The notes: generated from the sequence alone by a model not told the origin. A stretch of DNA of 64,000 nt from Shewanella mesophila (GCF_019457515.1 NZ_CP080421.1:2232001-2296000); one strand, 5' to 3'; positions 36,898 through 46,857 are shown, numbered from the stretch's first letter. Numbers and translations: made by a program.

Positions 36898-37881
36898 CTA
36901 AAAACGATACATCCAAAAGGCGCCTAATGAGTCGAAATCATTACCAAAACGGGTTAATACACCCGTACTGTAATTTAGCTTAATGCTGTGTGAATGGTTT
37001 AACGCGATTGAATAAGTTAATCCAAAGCGTGAATTATCTTGTTTATCATTGGAATTCACACCGTTCTTGATGGTTTCCCCGCCAAAAAAATAATTACTAT
37101 TGAGCGAAATCCAATGCCCCGGATCTATGATGTAAATAAGATGTGCCTGCAGTGTATATTGAGGTTCTTGCGCTAGCGCCCCTTTGCCTTGATATTCATC
37201 GTTATCGCCATAGAGGCGGACTGAGGCGATTAAGTTATAGTACCAATCGCCGAACTTTTGAGACATACCAATTCCCGGTCTCAGCACCCAGCGGTTGGCG
37301 CTAGCATTGAGTAGCTTATCAACATTATAGCTACCAATAGGTGCAGTTACTTCTAAACTGGTCCCCACAACCACCCCTTGTCGCCAAGTAGAAAACTCAG
37401 TAGCTTTCATCGCAGGGGCGCCGAAAAAGTTCCACGTCAATTTGAACGTAGGGTCGTTATAGCCACAGTTATCTGCTTCAATACGTTCGCCATTTGAGAT
37501 GGCGCTACCTTCAAAACAGCTTCGAGCCACGGCCAGATCCACTTTCGCGCTACTCCCCGCTAATTCAAAAGAGCGCACGTAGGCTATCGCTGCAGTATTA
37601 ATATTGAGTTGGGCATCTTCAAGTAGCACACCTGGAGAGGGTGACACTTCACCTTCGGAATGAAGATAACCAGTCGCAAGAAAATTCATATCAATAGGGA
37701 TATTAGTGTAGCTACGAGGCTCTAAATCTTGAGAGTAAACGAAGTTTGGAAGTAGTACAGTAACCAGTAACATTGCACCATAAGGCTGAGCGCTATAACA
37801 GCGTGTACCATAACGATGCTTAACACCATTTTGTGATGCCACATTAGATAAGGAACGCAGTTTGATCTTGGACAATCGCAT
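36898..37881 (-). CDS. Outer-membrane beta-barrel protein, phenol MetA-pathway-like
   Basis: 327 residues. A hydrophobic stretch at about 35-50 (GAMLLVTVLLPNFVYSQ) looks like a signal peptide preceded by an unusually long basic N-terminus, so the start could be later than 37881, although no better ATG with a ribosome site was found. The rest alternates polar and hydrophobic residues and ends in aromatic FWMYRF, as outer-membrane strands do. The overall composition resembles the 'meta-pathway of phenol degradation' family of outer-membrane proteins, whose members are thought to move hydrophobic compounds. Function uncertain. Three 14-bp tandem repeats lie just upstream. Confidence 0.7.
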   Translation of the reverse strand: MRLSKIKLRSLSNVASQNGVKHRYGTRCYSAQPYGAMLLVTVLLPNFVYSQDLEPRSYTNIPIDMNFLATGYLHSEGEVSPSPGVLLEDAQLNINTAAIAYVRSFELAGSSAKVDLAVARSCFEGSAISNGERIEADNCGYNDPTFKLTWNFFGAPAMKATEFSTWRQGVVVGTSLEVTAPIGSYNVDKLLNASANRWVLRPGIGMSQKFGDWYYNLIASVRLYGDNDEYQGKGALAQEPQYTLQAHLIYIIDPGHWISLNSNYFFGGETIKNGVNSNDKQDNSRFGLTYSIALNHSHSIKLNYSTGVLTRFGNDFDSLGAFWMYRF

Positions 37882-37892
37882 CTATAATTCCA

Positions 37893-37934
37893 TTTAATCT
37901 ACTAAATTCAATCTACTACATTCAATCTACTAAG
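37893..37934. repeat. 14-bp tandem repeat, three copies
   Basis: Units at 37893, 37907 and 37921 of the form TTCAATCTACTAMA, immediately upstream of the outer-membrane protein gene on its 5' side. Confidence 0.85.
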
Positions 37935-38034
37935 GAGTGGATGTTTTAGTAACTAATTTAATATTTATTCTATAAGCTACTGCATAACTCTGCTTTTTCA
38001 ATAAACATTTCACGGCAACGCCATTATATTCAGT

Positions 38035-38550
38035 TTAACCGATCCACAAGACAACATACTGTTTTGGCTCACCACAGATATGAATAACTACCTCATCATC
38101 TTGATAGCGCCCCATCAACGCCGACCCCAAAGGTGACGATGGCGTAATAACCATTAATTCATCGAGCTCCTGTGGCAGTTCTGCTACAGATAAAGGTAAT
38201 TTGACCCTTACACCGCCCGCTGCGGGGCCAATAAGAAGTAGTTGAGCTCTCTCCTCACAATCGCAAACTATCACGACCGCGCCATAATCGATGGCATCGT
38301 TTTCGGTGAAATCTCTGATCTTTAATGCATCAAACATTCCCTCAGCAGCTTTACAATCCGCCACTCGCTGCGCTTGTCCATGGGCTAAATATGCCGCTTC
38401 AAGACCAAAGGTTTCATATTTACTTCGGGCTACAGTCTCACTGTGAGTAGCCGTTTCATGCGCTTGATTAGCCGCGGCAATTGCCACTTGAGTGAGCAAT
38501 CTAAGCTGATCGCTAATGACAGCGAAAATGGCCGCTTTATCTAATAGCAA
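38035..38550 (-). CDS. GreA/GreB-family elongation factor-like protein
   Basis: 171 residues. The C-terminal half carries the Gre FKBP-like signature ITPSSPLGSALMGRYQDDEV near residues 134-150. The N-terminal ~70 residues are helical, as in the Gre coiled coil that enters the RNA polymerase secondary channel, but the sequence is very diverged and Ala-rich. It may bind RNA polymerase without the transcript-cleavage activity of GreA. It follows an unknown gene at only 6 bases, so the two form an operon. It is a paralogue, not the main greA. Confidence 0.75.
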   Translation of the reverse strand: MLLDKAAIFAVISDQLRLLTQVAIAAANQAHETATHSETVARSKYETFGLEAAYLAHGQAQRVADCKAAEGMFDALKIRDFTENDAIDYGAVVIVCDCEERAQLLLIGPAAGGVRVKLPLSVAELPQELDELMVITPSSPLGSALMGRYQDDEVVIHICGEPKQYVVLWIG

Positions 38551-38556
38551 ACGAGA

Positions 38557-38925
38557 TCACCCACCAGAGTTAATGCTGATCAGCTTTTCGATAAAACGTT
38601 TTACCGCTGCCTCGTCGTTAAATTTGAATCCGAGGCCATAATGGATACCATTTAAGCTCTTTTGAATTCGTTTGGGAAACCGAGTCATTTCACTGTTATG
38701 AAAATAGCCCTCTTTATGGATCACCCCTTCAATAGCCGATAACTCAGATAAAAAGAGTTCATAAGCGGGACGGATCACCAGCTGACAGTCACGCTCGCTG
38801 CCATGAAGATAAATCGGCTCTTTCAATGCAGGTAACATATATTCGGTAATTTTCTTGATGGTAAAGTTGGTTCTACAATTGAGTAAACTCAAAACTGCGA
38901 CTAAATCACTCTGTTCAATGGCCAA
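38557..38925 (-). CDS. Conserved hypothetical protein paired with Gre-like protein
   Basis: 122 residues, soluble, mixed alpha/beta composition, no recognised domain. The frame has two TTG codons and no suitable ATG. TTG at 38925 (MAIEQSDLVAVL) sits eight bases after AGGAG, while the TTG at 38931 is only two bases from it, so the later one is chosen. It lies 6 bases upstream of the Gre-like gene on the same strand, suggesting a shared role. No function is proposed. Confidence 0.6.
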   Translation of the reverse strand: MAIEQSDLVAVLSLLNCRTNFTIKKITEYMLPALKEPIYLHGSERDCQLVIRPAYELFLSELSAIEGVIHKEGYFHNSEMTRFPKRIQKSLNGIHYGLGFKFNDEAAVKRFIEKLISINSGG

Positions 38926-39380
38926 GATCAACGCTCCTAAATAGCAGATCGTATACTATGGGCAAGTTAGCCCAATTTGGTGTGGCTAGCACAATATCAA
39001 ATATCCATGATTGCGGCTTGCATTAAATTCGACGTTAGCCTCGAAAGAAGTTTTCAGCAACAGTCAAATATTGTGATTAATCTGAGGTAAATACCAGCTT
39101 AGAAGCCAAGCGGCTTCTAGACATAATCATCGGTGCTGAACTAAGGTCACAATTGAACAAAATGATATAAAGGAAAATCCAGCGCCCGACAACTGAGTAA
39201 AAAAACAGCAAACATAGAAATAACAAGGCTTTTAGGAAACTTCGATGCGCGGTTATCCCAGCAAAAGAAGACCTAATTGGTGAAATTTGAACGATTTTAA
39301 TAAAAATCTATAAAACAATTCTAAAAGTATTGATATACTTCCCCCCGAATTTTAGAACGTAACTCCAATAGAGTAGAAAA
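38926..39380. other. 450-base intergenic region upstream of EF-G2
   Basis: Divergent promoter region, very AT-rich in its last 120 bases. A perfect 8-bp hairpin (TAGAAGCC with GGCTTCTA) lies at 39100-39119 with no T run. No gene seen. Confidence 0.5.
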
Positions 39381-41474
39381 ATGACTGATTTATCAAAGTA
39401 CAGAAACATTGGTATCTTCGCTCACGTTGATGCGGGTAAGACCACCACAACTGAGCGTATTCTTAAACTAACCGGTAAGATCCATAAGCTCGGTGAAGTT
39501 CATGATGGTGAGTCTACAACCGACTTCATGGAACAGGAAGCTGAGCGCGGTATTACCATTCAGTCTGCTGCTGTAAGTTGCTTCTGGAACGATCACCGTT
39601 TTAACGTTATCGACACCCCTGGCCACGTTGACTTCACAGTTGAAGTTTATCGTTCTCTAAAAGTACTAGACGGTGGTATCGGTGTATTCTGTGGTTCTGG
39701 TGGTGTTGAACCACAATCAGAAACCAACTGGCGTTATGCGAACGAATCAGAAGTTGCTCGTATCATCTTCGTAAACAAGTTAGACCGTATGGGTGCTGAC
39801 TTCCTACGCGTTGTTAAGCAAACTAAAGATGTTCTAGCTGCCGTTCCACTAGTAATGGTTCTACCAATCGGTATCGAAGATGAGTTCAAAGGTGTTGTTG
39901 ACCTACTGACTCGTAAAGCTTGGATATGGGATGAAACTGGCGAAGCTGAAAACTACACCATCGAAGATGTTCCAGCTGACATGGTTGACCTAGTTGAAGA
40001 GTACCGTGAACAGTTAATCGAAACTGCCGTTGAGCAAGACGATGACCTAATGGAAGCGTACATGGAAGGCGAAGAGCCATCTATGGAAGATATTCATCGT
40101 TGTATCCGTAAGGGTACTCGTGACCTAGCATTCTTCCCTACATACTGTGGTTCTGCTTTCAAGAACAAAGGTATGCAGCTTCTACTAAATGCTGTTGTTG
40201 ATTACTTGCCAGCGCCAGACGAAGTAGATCCACAGCCTCTTACCGACGAAGAAGGTAACGAGACTGGCGAACACGCTATCGTTTCAGCTGACGAGCCACT
40301 AAAAGCACTTGCGTTCAAGATTATGGATGACCGTTTCGGTGCCCTAACCTTCGTACGTATCTACTCTGGTCGCATCAACAAAGGCGATACCATTCTTAAC
40401 AGTGCAACTGGTAAGACTGAACGTATCGGCCGTATGTGTGAAATGCAAGCCGATGAGCGTAACGAACTTGAAACCGCACAAGCAGGTGACATTATCGCTA
40501 TCGTGGGTATGAAGAACGTGCAAACTGGTCACACTCTGTGTGATGTTAAGCACCCTTGTACTCTTGAAGCAATGGTATTCCCAGAGCCAGTTATCTCTAT
40601 CGCTGTTGCGCCAAAAGATAAAGGCGGATCAGAGAAAATGGGTATCGCTATCGGTAAGATGATCGCTGAAGATCCATCATTCCGCGTAGAGACTGACGAA
40701 GACTCAGGTGAAACTATCCTTAAAGGTATGGGTGAGCTTCACCTAGACATTAAGGTAGATATCCTTAAGCGTACTTACGGTGTTGACCTAATCGTTGGTG
40801 AGCCTCAAGTTGCTTACCGTGAAACTATCACTCAAACTATTGAAGATAGCTACACACATAAGAAGCAATCTGGTGGTTCTGGTCAGTTCGGTAAGATCGA
40901 CTATGTTATCCGTCCTGGTGAGCAAAACTCTGGCTTCACATTTAAGTCGTCAGTTGTTGGTGGTAACGTACCTAAGGAATTCTGGCCTGCAGTCGAGAAA
41001 GGCTTCGCAAGCATGATGAACACTGGTACAGTCGCTGGCTTCCCTGTACTTGACGTTGAACTAGAACTGACTGACGGTGCTTTCCACGCAGTGGATTCAT
41101 CAGCAATCGCGTTCGAAATCGCTGCTAAAGGCGCTTTCCGTCAATCTATGCCAAAAGCGGGTGCACAACTTCTTGAGCCTATCATGAATGTTGACGTATT
41201 CAGCCCAGATGACAACGTTGGTGACGTAATTGGTGACCTTAACCGTCGTCGCGGTATGATCAAAGATCAAAACGCTGGTGTAACAGGTGTTCGTATCAAG
41301 GCTGAAGTACCACTATCAGAAATGTTTGGTTACATCGGTTCACTACGTACAATGACATCTGGTCGTGGTCAGTTCTCTATGGAGTTCGCTCACTACAACC
41401 CATGTCCAAACAGCGTTTCTGAGAAAGTTATTGCGCAAGTTAAAGAGCGTAAAGCTGCTGAAGCTAAGAAGTAA
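39381..41474 (+). CDS. fusA: Elongation factor G, second type (EF-G2)
   Basis: 697 residues. A translational GTPase: G1 [12 protein letters not shown], switch [11 protein letters not shown] and NKLDRMG are intact. Domains II-V follow in normal order. It stands alone rather than in the rpsL-rpsG-fusA-tuf operon, and features such as [14 protein letters not shown] and [13 protein letters not shown] suit the second EF-G found in Shewanella, Vibrio and Pseudomonas (sometimes called fusB). Codon use is very biased, indicating high expression. EF-G2 types can act in translocation or ribosome recycling; which applies here is not shown. A good terminator follows. Confidence 0.93.
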   Translation: MTDLSKYRNIGIFAHVDAGKTTTTERILKLTGKIHKLGEVHDGESTTDFMEQEAERGITIQSAAVSCFWNDHRFNVIDTPGHVDFTVEVYRSLKVLDGGIGVFCGSGGVEPQSETNWRYANESEVARIIFVNKLDRMGADFLRVVKQTKDVLAAVPLVMVLPIGIEDEFKGVVDLLTRKAWIWDETGEAENYTIEDVPADMVDLVEEYREQLIETAVEQDDDLMEAYMEGEEPSMEDIHRCIRKGTRDLAFFPTYCGSAFKNKGMQLLLNAVVDYLPAPDEVDPQPLTDEEGNETGEHAIVSADEPLKALAFKIMDDRFGALTFVRIYSGRINKGDTILNSATGKTERIGRMCEMQADERNELETAQAGDIIAIVGMKNVQTGHTLCDVKHPCTLEAMVFPEPVISIAVAPKDKGGSEKMGIAIGKMIAEDPSFRVETDEDSGETILKGMGELHLDIKVDILKRTYGVDLIVGEPQVAYRETITQTIEDSYTHKKQSGGSGQFGKIDYVIRPGEQNSGFTFKSSVVGGNVPKEFWPAVEKGFASMMNTGTVAGFPVLDVELELTDGAFHAVDSSAIAFEIAAKGAFRQSMPKAGAQLLEPIMNVDVFSPDDNVGDVIGDLNRRRGMIKDQNAGVTGVRIKAEVPLSEMFGYIGSLRTMTSGRGQFSMEFAHYNPCPNSVSEKVIAQVKERKAAEAKK

Positions 41475-41504
41475 TATTACTTTCTAAGCACGCTTGCTAG
41501 ATAC

Positions 41505-41541
41505 AAAAACCCTAACGGTGCAGATCGTTAGGGTTTTTCTT
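41505..41541 (+). terminator. Intrinsic terminator after EF-G2
   Basis: AAAAACCCTAACG pairs with CGTTAGGGTTTTT, then CTTTT. Confidence 0.9.
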
Positions 41542-41583
41542 TTAGTCAATGTTTACAAATTAGAAATGTAAAAAGGAGTGACA

Positions 41584-42192
41584 GTGACAGAAGCAAACAG
41601 TGTTGTAATTCTCGACTTCGAAACGACAGGACTCTCGCCTACCCAAGGCGACCGAGCGATAGAAATTGGGGCTGTCAGACTCGAAAAAGGCATCGTCGTC
41701 GATACGTTTCAACAACTCATGAATCCAGGGTTTCGCATCACTAGTTTTATTGAGCAGTACACAGGGATCACTAACGAGATGTTAAGTGACGCTCCAAGCT
41801 GTAAACAAGCGATGGCTAACTTTGCTGATTTTATCAAAGATGCAAAACTTGTTGCTCATAATGCGAGTTTTGACCAACGTTTCTTAGAAGCTGAACTATC
41901 ACGCATTGGACGACAATATTCATCGCCATTTGCTTGTTCCATGTTACTTGCTAGACGAATTTATCCAGATGCACCCAATCACCAATTGGGCACCTTAGTC
42001 AGTTACAATCGAATCCAACACGACGGCGTATTTCACCGGGCATTAGCGGATGCAGAGATGACGGCAAAATTATGGCAACATATGTTGGACACATTAGCCG
42101 AGCGTTGGCATTGCCATAATCCAAGCTTCGAGCTGATGTTAAGCTTACAAAAACAATCCAAGGCCAACATCGCCAAATTTTTAGCTAAGTAA
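41584..42192 (+). CDS. DnaQ-like 3'-5' exonuclease (DEDDh)
   Basis: 202 residues, a single exonuclease domain. Catalytic residues of the DEDDh class are visible: Asp and Glu in LDFETTGL, Asp in HNASFDQRF, and His/Asp in HRALADAEM. It would remove nucleotides from DNA or RNA 3' ends. It is not the polymerase III epsilon subunit, which is longer and has a polymerase-binding tail. The start is GTG at 41584, five bases after AGGAG; the earlier GTG at 41578 overlaps that ribosome site. It begins about 40 bases after the EF-G2 terminator. Confidence 0.88.
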   Translation: MTEANSVVILDFETTGLSPTQGDRAIEIGAVRLEKGIVVDTFQQLMNPGFRITSFIEQYTGITNEMLSDAPSCKQAMANFADFIKDAKLVAHNASFDQRFLEAELSRIGRQYSSPFACSMLLARRIYPDAPNHQLGTLVSYNRIQHDGVFHRALADAEMTAKLWQHMLDTLAERWHCHNPSFELMLSLQKQSKANIAKFLAK

Positions 42193-42207
42193 CCCAAGTT
42201 CAGGTTA
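42190..42207. repeat. Copy of dispersed 18-bp palindrome (inverted)
   Basis: TAACCCAAGTTCAGGTTA; read on the other strand it is close to the copies at 22600 and 36837. A decayed second copy follows from 42210. It starts within the exonuclease stop codon. Confidence 0.65.
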
Positions 42208-42246
42208 AGTAACCCGAAATCAGATTAGCGCGCGCTTTTTAACGAT

Positions 42247-43269
42247 TCAACTTCCGCACGATTGACGTTCCACTAAACTAGTCGCAATGAGTTGATTGGA
42301 GACCTGTTGACCTTTGATCAATTTCAACAGACTTTCGACCAATATTTCTCCCGCTAATTTGGTGTTTTGTTTCACTGTCGTCAACGGCGGATTCGCAAAA
42401 CTCGCTACAGGAATATCATCATAACCCACAATAGCAATATCACTCGGTACATCAATCCCCTGCTCTTTCAAGGCTCGAATAGCGCCAATAGCAATGAGAT
42501 CACTTGCGGCAAAAATGGCATCAAACTCAACTTTCGTTGCAATAAGTACTAGAGCAGCATCATAACCCGAGCTTTCAGTACTAATAGCATCGACTTGTAA
42601 TGCCGAATTACACTTAATACCCGCATCTTTAAGCGCCTGTTGATGACCTAAATAACGTTCTTGAAACTCAGGACTATGGCTTGATGCATCACCAATGAAA
42701 GCAATTTTTTTACGGCCTTTTTTTACAAGATGCTCAGTAGCAATAATGCCACCTTGGCGATTATCACAACCAATCGAGAGCACCGAAGATTTACTTTGCG
42801 CGGCTCCCCAAATAACAAAATGGGTATTTTGCGCTAACAACCTTTCTAGCTTCTCCTCATAATCCATATAATCGCCATAACCCAGCAAGATAATACCATC
42901 TGCTTTATTACTGTCTTCATAATCGGCATGCCAATCACTGCTGAGCTGTTGAAATGATACCAAGAGATCATAACCTTGCTGGGCGGTTGCGCGAGTGATC
43001 GAACCGAGCATAGAGAGAAAAAATGGATTGATCAGCGAATCATCATTGGTGGGATCTTCGCACAACAAAAGCGCTAACGTTAAGCTACTTTGTGTGCGTA
43101 AATTACTGGCATTTTTATCTACTTTGTAATTGAGTTCCTTCGCTATTGCTTGCACTTTCAGACGGGTTTCTTCATTGACTAACGGGCTATTTCGCAGCGC
43201 TCTAGAAACCGTCGATTGAGACACGCCCGCTCTATAAGCAATATCTATTGAGGTCGCTTTTGTTGTCAT
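42247..43269 (-). CDS. LacI-family transcriptional regulator
   Basis: 340 residues. N-terminal helix-turn-helix (TSIDIAYRAGVSQSTVSRAL, about 6-25) with hinge helix, then the periplasmic-binding-protein-like effector domain (about 60-335). It would bind a palindromic operator and release it on binding a sugar. LacI proteins favour sites with a central CG, and four such sites control the maltodextrin genes 7-28 kb away. It is a candidate regulator of them, but nothing in its own flanks carries the motif, and a regulator outside the window is equally possible. It is transcribed alone, with a terminator between it and the upstream gene. Confidence 0.9.
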   Translation of the reverse strand: MTTKATSIDIAYRAGVSQSTVSRALRNSPLVNEETRLKVQAIAKELNYKVDKNASNLRTQSSLTLALLLCEDPTNDDSLINPFFLSMLGSITRATAQQGYDLLVSFQQLSSDWHADYEDSNKADGIILLGYGDYMDYEEKLERLLAQNTHFVIWGAAQSKSSVLSIGCDNRQGGIIATEHLVKKGRKKIAFIGDASSHSPEFQERYLGHQQALKDAGIKCNSALQVDAISTESSGYDAALVLIATKVEFDAIFAASDLIAIGAIRALKEQGIDVPSDIAIVGYDDIPVASFANPPLTTVKQNTKLAGEILVESLLKLIKGQQVSNQLIATSLVERQSCGS

Positions 43270-43296
43270 CGTTATTGCTACCTTTACCTAAAACTA

Positions 43297-43317
43297 TCGG
43301 CGAGCAAAACTCGCCGA
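43297..43317 (-). terminator. Terminator between DUF3334 gene and LacI gene
   Basis: TCGGCGAG and CTCGCCGA form an 8-bp GC-rich stem; on the minus strand it is followed by TAGTTTT. Confidence 0.7.
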
Positions 43318-43348
43318 CCAATACTATACAACTTCAATACTTAAGAGG

Positions 43349-44056
43349 TTAAATCCCTAACTCCTTCATTAAATCATCGGCATCATCGACGACAACGGCA
43401 CCTTTAACGCCTTGCGACCAAGTAGTCGAACCAAGAACATTGCTACTTCCGTGACCATGTTGTGCAAGTAATGCATCAGGATCGTGTTCTTCATCGTTTA
43501 TAAAATCAGCTAACTTAATAAACTCTGTTTTATCCATCGCAAATTCAAGATAAAAAATATGGTTTCTCTCAGTCTTAAATGCCACTCTACGCGCAACAGC
43601 TTCATCTAGATTAGTATCGATCGAGATGGTGAGCTCTTTGTTAATAGTCAACATCTTAGGTTGACTCTGGTTAATCGATGTCTGCAGTTCTTTATTAACC
43701 TTAACGATAAAATCACCTAGGATCTGATTCATCAATTCCCCCATCACATCTCCGACCTCATCAGAGGTATGTGAAAAGGCGAACTCAGATTCAGGCATCC
43801 CCATCTGTGTCATATAAGCCTGGTAAATTTCTACTGCGGCTTGCGCAGAAAAATTAATTACCACTAAACCAGAAAACCCACCATCAAATATGGAGAAACA
43901 ACCTAAATCAGGTTTTAGACAAGTTTTAGTAATACTCTGCACCATAGCCGCATGGGATACCTGGCTAGAAGTTGTGCTCGAAAGGACATGAGAAACCGAA
44001 TGGCAAAGCTTTAATAAAATATCATCAGAGGTGATCACTTGAGATGTCATAGTCAT
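43349..44056 (-). CDS. DUF3334-family protein, CheC/CheX-like
   Basis: 235 residues, soluble. The segment DEVGDVMGELMNQILGDF followed by a beta-rich half recalls the CheC/CheX/FliY fold; CheX-type proteins dephosphorylate CheY, but the catalytic pattern is not clear here. It matches the DUF3334 proteins of marine gammaproteobacteria. A chemoreceptor gene is divergent from it across 360 bases, which fits a chemotaxis or signalling role without proving it. ATG at 44056 is preferred over the upstream TTG at 44068; ATG at 44050 is also possible. Confidence 0.7.
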   Translation of the reverse strand: MTMTSQVITSDDILLKLCHSVSHVLSSTTSSQVSHAAMVQSITKTCLKPDLGCFSIFDGGFSGLVVINFSAQAAVEIYQAYMTQMGMPESEFAFSHTSDEVGDVMGELMNQILGDFIVKVNKELQTSINQSQPKMLTINKELTISIDTNLDEAVARRVAFKTERNHIFYLEFAMDKTEFIKLADFINDEEHDPDALLAQHGHGSSNVLGSTTWSQGVKGAVVVDDADDLMKELGI

Positions 44057-44418
44057 GTTACAAACCAAAAAGAGTCAATGCTTAATTCTGCGCCCTATTG
44101 ATGTAAAAATCAAAGCGAAAACAGCGCATTAGTATAACATCAAAACAAATTATCCTATTTTTCTATACAAGTGATTGAATACTTGTAAGTTACAAATGCA
44201 TCACAAGCTACAACTTTAGTGCTCAATCGCTCAAAAAGTAACATCTAATGCATACATTACGGTTATTTATTGGTCTATTAGGTGACACTTGTGCGATAGC
44301 GTGAGCTAGTTCAAGTATTAGCTAATAAACACGTTAATCATGCACTATTCGTTCAATTCGATAGGGATAAAAGGTATATTTGCTGACGGTTATCTATTGA
44401 TACAGTTTGAGGAATGTC
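44057..44418. other. 360-base intergenic region upstream of the chemoreceptor
   Basis: Divergent promoter region, AT-rich. No sigma-28 promoter with correct spacing could be recognised. A 74-codon frame from 44340 overlaps the receptor start in another frame and is not credible. Confidence 0.5.
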
Positions 44419-46056
44419 ATGCTAGCGATGTTAAGACGATTTACTATTTTGCAACGGCTTATTTTTATGTTGGTGCTTGCTGCGATAGGTACATTTGTAT
44501 TTGGAAGCTTCTCTATCAACGAACAACGCAACAGCCTGATTGCTCAAAAATGGATACAGAATGATGCACAGCTATCAACCATATTGAGCCTGCTAGATGC
44601 CCACAATAATAGCGCTCAGCAGGGTGTTCTTACCCAAGCGGATGCACAAAAAGCTGCCCGTGAACTGATTAATCATATCAAATATGGCGCCGATGGTTTC
44701 TTTATCTTAATAGACAAGAGTCAGGTAGTGATTGCCAACGGTGCAAGTCCTAACACCATAGGTACTCACATTCGTGACTTAAAAGATGCAAAAGGACAAA
44801 CGAGCATCAGTAAATTAGTGGCGCAAGCCAGTACAGAAGGGATTGCTCACGGCACGTTTGAAAGCATTAATCCACTGACCAATAAGCAAGAAACCGCATT
44901 AATGGAAGCGCGCAAGTTCGACTCATGGGGCTGGACCCTTGTGACAGCGTCATACATGAGCGATGTCAACGACACATTAATCTCACTATTGTTTAACTAT
45001 CTTATTATTATGATGTTGATCTCTGTGCCGATCTTTGCATTTTTCCTTGTCTTAAATCATTCAATTAGTTCGCCCCTAAACCAAGCTATTGAAGCGATGA
45101 AAGATATTGCACAAGGTGAAGGCGACCTCACTAAACGGCTTCCGACAGTAGGTAAAGATGAAGTGGTTGAATTAGCCAAGGCATTCAATATCTTTGTCGG
45201 TAAAATCAATAAGATGGTGGCAGATCTCCAACCTGTCGGTCAGAGTTTAAATTTGGATGCAGACAGGCTATTGAGTTCAGTCGGCGAATCTAATGCCAGT
45301 GTTGATCATCTCCATCAAGAAACCAGCAGCGTCGCAACGGCAATTAATCAGATGTTGTCTACGACGCACGAGATGGCGAGCAGCACTCAACAAGCTGCCG
45401 ATGCGGCCAACAGCGTCAAAGAGCAAGCGCTAGACAGTAAGACCCAAATGGACAGCACTGTACTCAATGCAGAAAAACTGGTCAATGAGCTAAGAAGCGC
45501 TGAGACTATCACTCAGCATTTAGGGGTATCTTCAGAACAGATCGGCAGCATTTTAGATGTTATTCGGGGTATCGCAGATCAAACCAATCTGTTGGCACTC
45601 AACGCTGCAATTGAGGCTGCTAGAGCCGGCGCTCATGGAAGAGGTTTTGCCGTCGTTGCAGACGAAGTCCGAGCACTGGCAAACCGTACTCAAGATTCTA
45701 CCAACGAGATCCAAAAGATCATAACAGACATCCAAAATGGCGTCGCTAGCGTGATGAACAGTAACAGCCAAACTCAGGGGCAGTCTGAGCAGTTACAGAA
45801 CCAAGCTCAGGCGGTTGGAGACTCTCTTAGCGCCATTTTAGATCTTATCGCGCATATCAGCGATATGAACACTCAACTTGCCAGTGCCACAGAGGAACAA
45901 TCTTTGGTTACCGAAGAGATTAATCGTAATATCTGTAGCATTACTGAACTATCTGAAGTTTCTGTCAAAGCGAACGAAAGCAATCGTTTGGCGGCACAAT
46001 CTTTACGTGAGATCAGTCAAACTAGCACTAAGATTTTAGGCCAATTTAAGGTCTAA
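44419..46056 (+). CDS. Methyl-accepting chemotaxis protein with single Cache domain
   Basis: 545 residues. First membrane segment at about 9-29, a periplasmic sensor of about 150 residues of the single-Cache type ([20 protein letters not shown]), second membrane segment near 190-212, HAMP domain, and a long coiled-coil signalling domain with the conserved tip [20 protein letters not shown]. No C-terminal pentapeptide for CheR/CheB docking is present. It would pass ligand binding to CheA. The ATG at 44419 follows GAGGAA; the frame also opens at a TTG at 44407. Ligand unknown. A strong terminator follows. Confidence 0.92.
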   Translation: MLAMLRRFTILQRLIFMLVLAAIGTFVFGSFSINEQRNSLIAQKWIQNDAQLSTILSLLDAHNNSAQQGVLTQADAQKAARELINHIKYGADGFFILIDKSQVVIANGASPNTIGTHIRDLKDAKGQTSISKLVAQASTEGIAHGTFESINPLTNKQETALMEARKFDSWGWTLVTASYMSDVNDTLISLLFNYLIIMMLISVPIFAFFLVLNHSISSPLNQAIEAMKDIAQGEGDLTKRLPTVGKDEVVELAKAFNIFVGKINKMVADLQPVGQSLNLDADRLLSSVGESNASVDHLHQETSSVATAINQMLSTTHEMASSTQQAADAANSVKEQALDSKTQMDSTVLNAEKLVNELRSAETITQHLGVSSEQIGSILDVIRGIADQTNLLALNAAIEAARAGAHGRGFAVVADEVRALANRTQDSTNEIQKIITDIQNGVASVMNSNSQTQGQSEQLQNQAQAVGDSLSAILDLIAHISDMNTQLASATEEQSLVTEEINRNICSITELSEVSVKANESNRLAAQSLREISQTSTKILGQFKV

Positions 46057-46075
46057 CCTTCGTCGATTTCTCACC

Positions 46076-46108
46076 CAAAGGAGAAGCAGATAGCTTCTCC
46101 TTTTTTTT
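46076..46108 (+). terminator. Intrinsic terminator after chemoreceptor
   Basis: AAAGGAGAAGC and GCTTCTCCTTTT around a 5-base loop, with eight T. Confidence 0.9.
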
Positions 46109-46161
46109 GCCAAAACTATGATAAGCTTATTGTACTCAATAACTAAAGTGACCACGCGACC

Positions 46162-46548
46162 ATGGCTCGAATGACCTTAGCTGTACACCCTCAACTCTAT
46201 AGCATTCATAGCTTTACCCCAGATAGTCGAATCGATCCTAAGGTATTTGAGCAACAGATGTTTTTTATTGGCAAGACAAAAGATGAATTGTCAGTTGTTG
46301 CCCCCACAGATCTTGCATTAGATAGTCTGGAAGTAGAAAGCGACTGGCGCTGCTTGGAAGTACTCGGCCCATTAGGGTTTTCGATGACAGGGATCTTAGC
46401 CAGTGTCTCAGGGACATTGGCCAACTCAAAAATCAGTATTTTTGCTATTTCAACCTTCGATACCGACTATATTCTAGTAAAAAAAGATAAACTTGAACTC
46501 GCCATACAAGCGCTTAAAAAAACCAATTATCAGATTATTCATTATTAG
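46162..46548 (+). CDS. ACT-domain protein
   Basis: 128 residues forming two ACT-like halves of the CASTOR/DUF-type ACT proteins: the second half (LEVLGPLGFSMTGILASVSG, then ISIFAISTFDTDYILVKK) is clearest. ACT domains bind amino acids or similar small ligands and regulate partners. It lies 36 bases before ptsH in the same direction, suggesting co-expression with the phosphotransferase genes. No partner or ligand can be named. Confidence 0.8.
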   Translation: MARMTLAVHPQLYSIHSFTPDSRIDPKVFEQQMFFIGKTKDELSVVAPTDLALDSLEVESDWRCLEVLGPLGFSMTGILASVSGTLANSKISIFAISTFDTDYILVKKDKLELAIQALKKTNYQIIHY

Positions 46549-46584
46549 CCGTTTAAGGTTAATATGATGCAGTAGAGTATTACA

Positions 46585-46845
46585 ATGATATATGAAAAAA
46601 CCGTTACCATTACGGCTGAGCATGGTATCCATACCCGACCAGCGGCACTGTTAGTCAAAGAAGCAAAACAATACGATTGTGATATATTAGTCGAATGCCA
46701 CGGCAAACAGGCAAGCGCTAAAAGCCTGTTTAAACTGCAAACCTTAGGTCTTTATAAGGGGGTTTCGGTCACTGTGAGCGCTGAAGGAGCACAATCACAG
46801 CAAGCTGTAGAACGTGTCTCCGAACTGCTCATAACACTCAGCTAA
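46585..46845 (+). CDS. ptsH: HPr phosphocarrier protein
   Basis: 86 residues. The phosphorylated histidine is in EHGIHTRPAA (His16 counting Met, the usual His15). The conserved serine is in SAKSLFKLQTL (Ser47). It takes phosphate from enzyme I and passes it to EIIA. Twelve bases separate it from ptsI, so it forms an operon with ptsI and probably crr. Confidence 0.96.
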   Translation: MIYEKTVTITAEHGIHTRPAALLVKEAKQYDCDILVECHGKQASAKSLFKLQTLGLYKGVSVTVSAEGAQSQQAVERVSELLITLS

Positions 46846-46857
46846 AAGGATATTTGA

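Noticed and set aside
44340..44564. 74-codon ORF at the chemoreceptor start
   Set aside because: Overlaps the chemoreceptor gene in another frame; the receptor start has the ribosome site.
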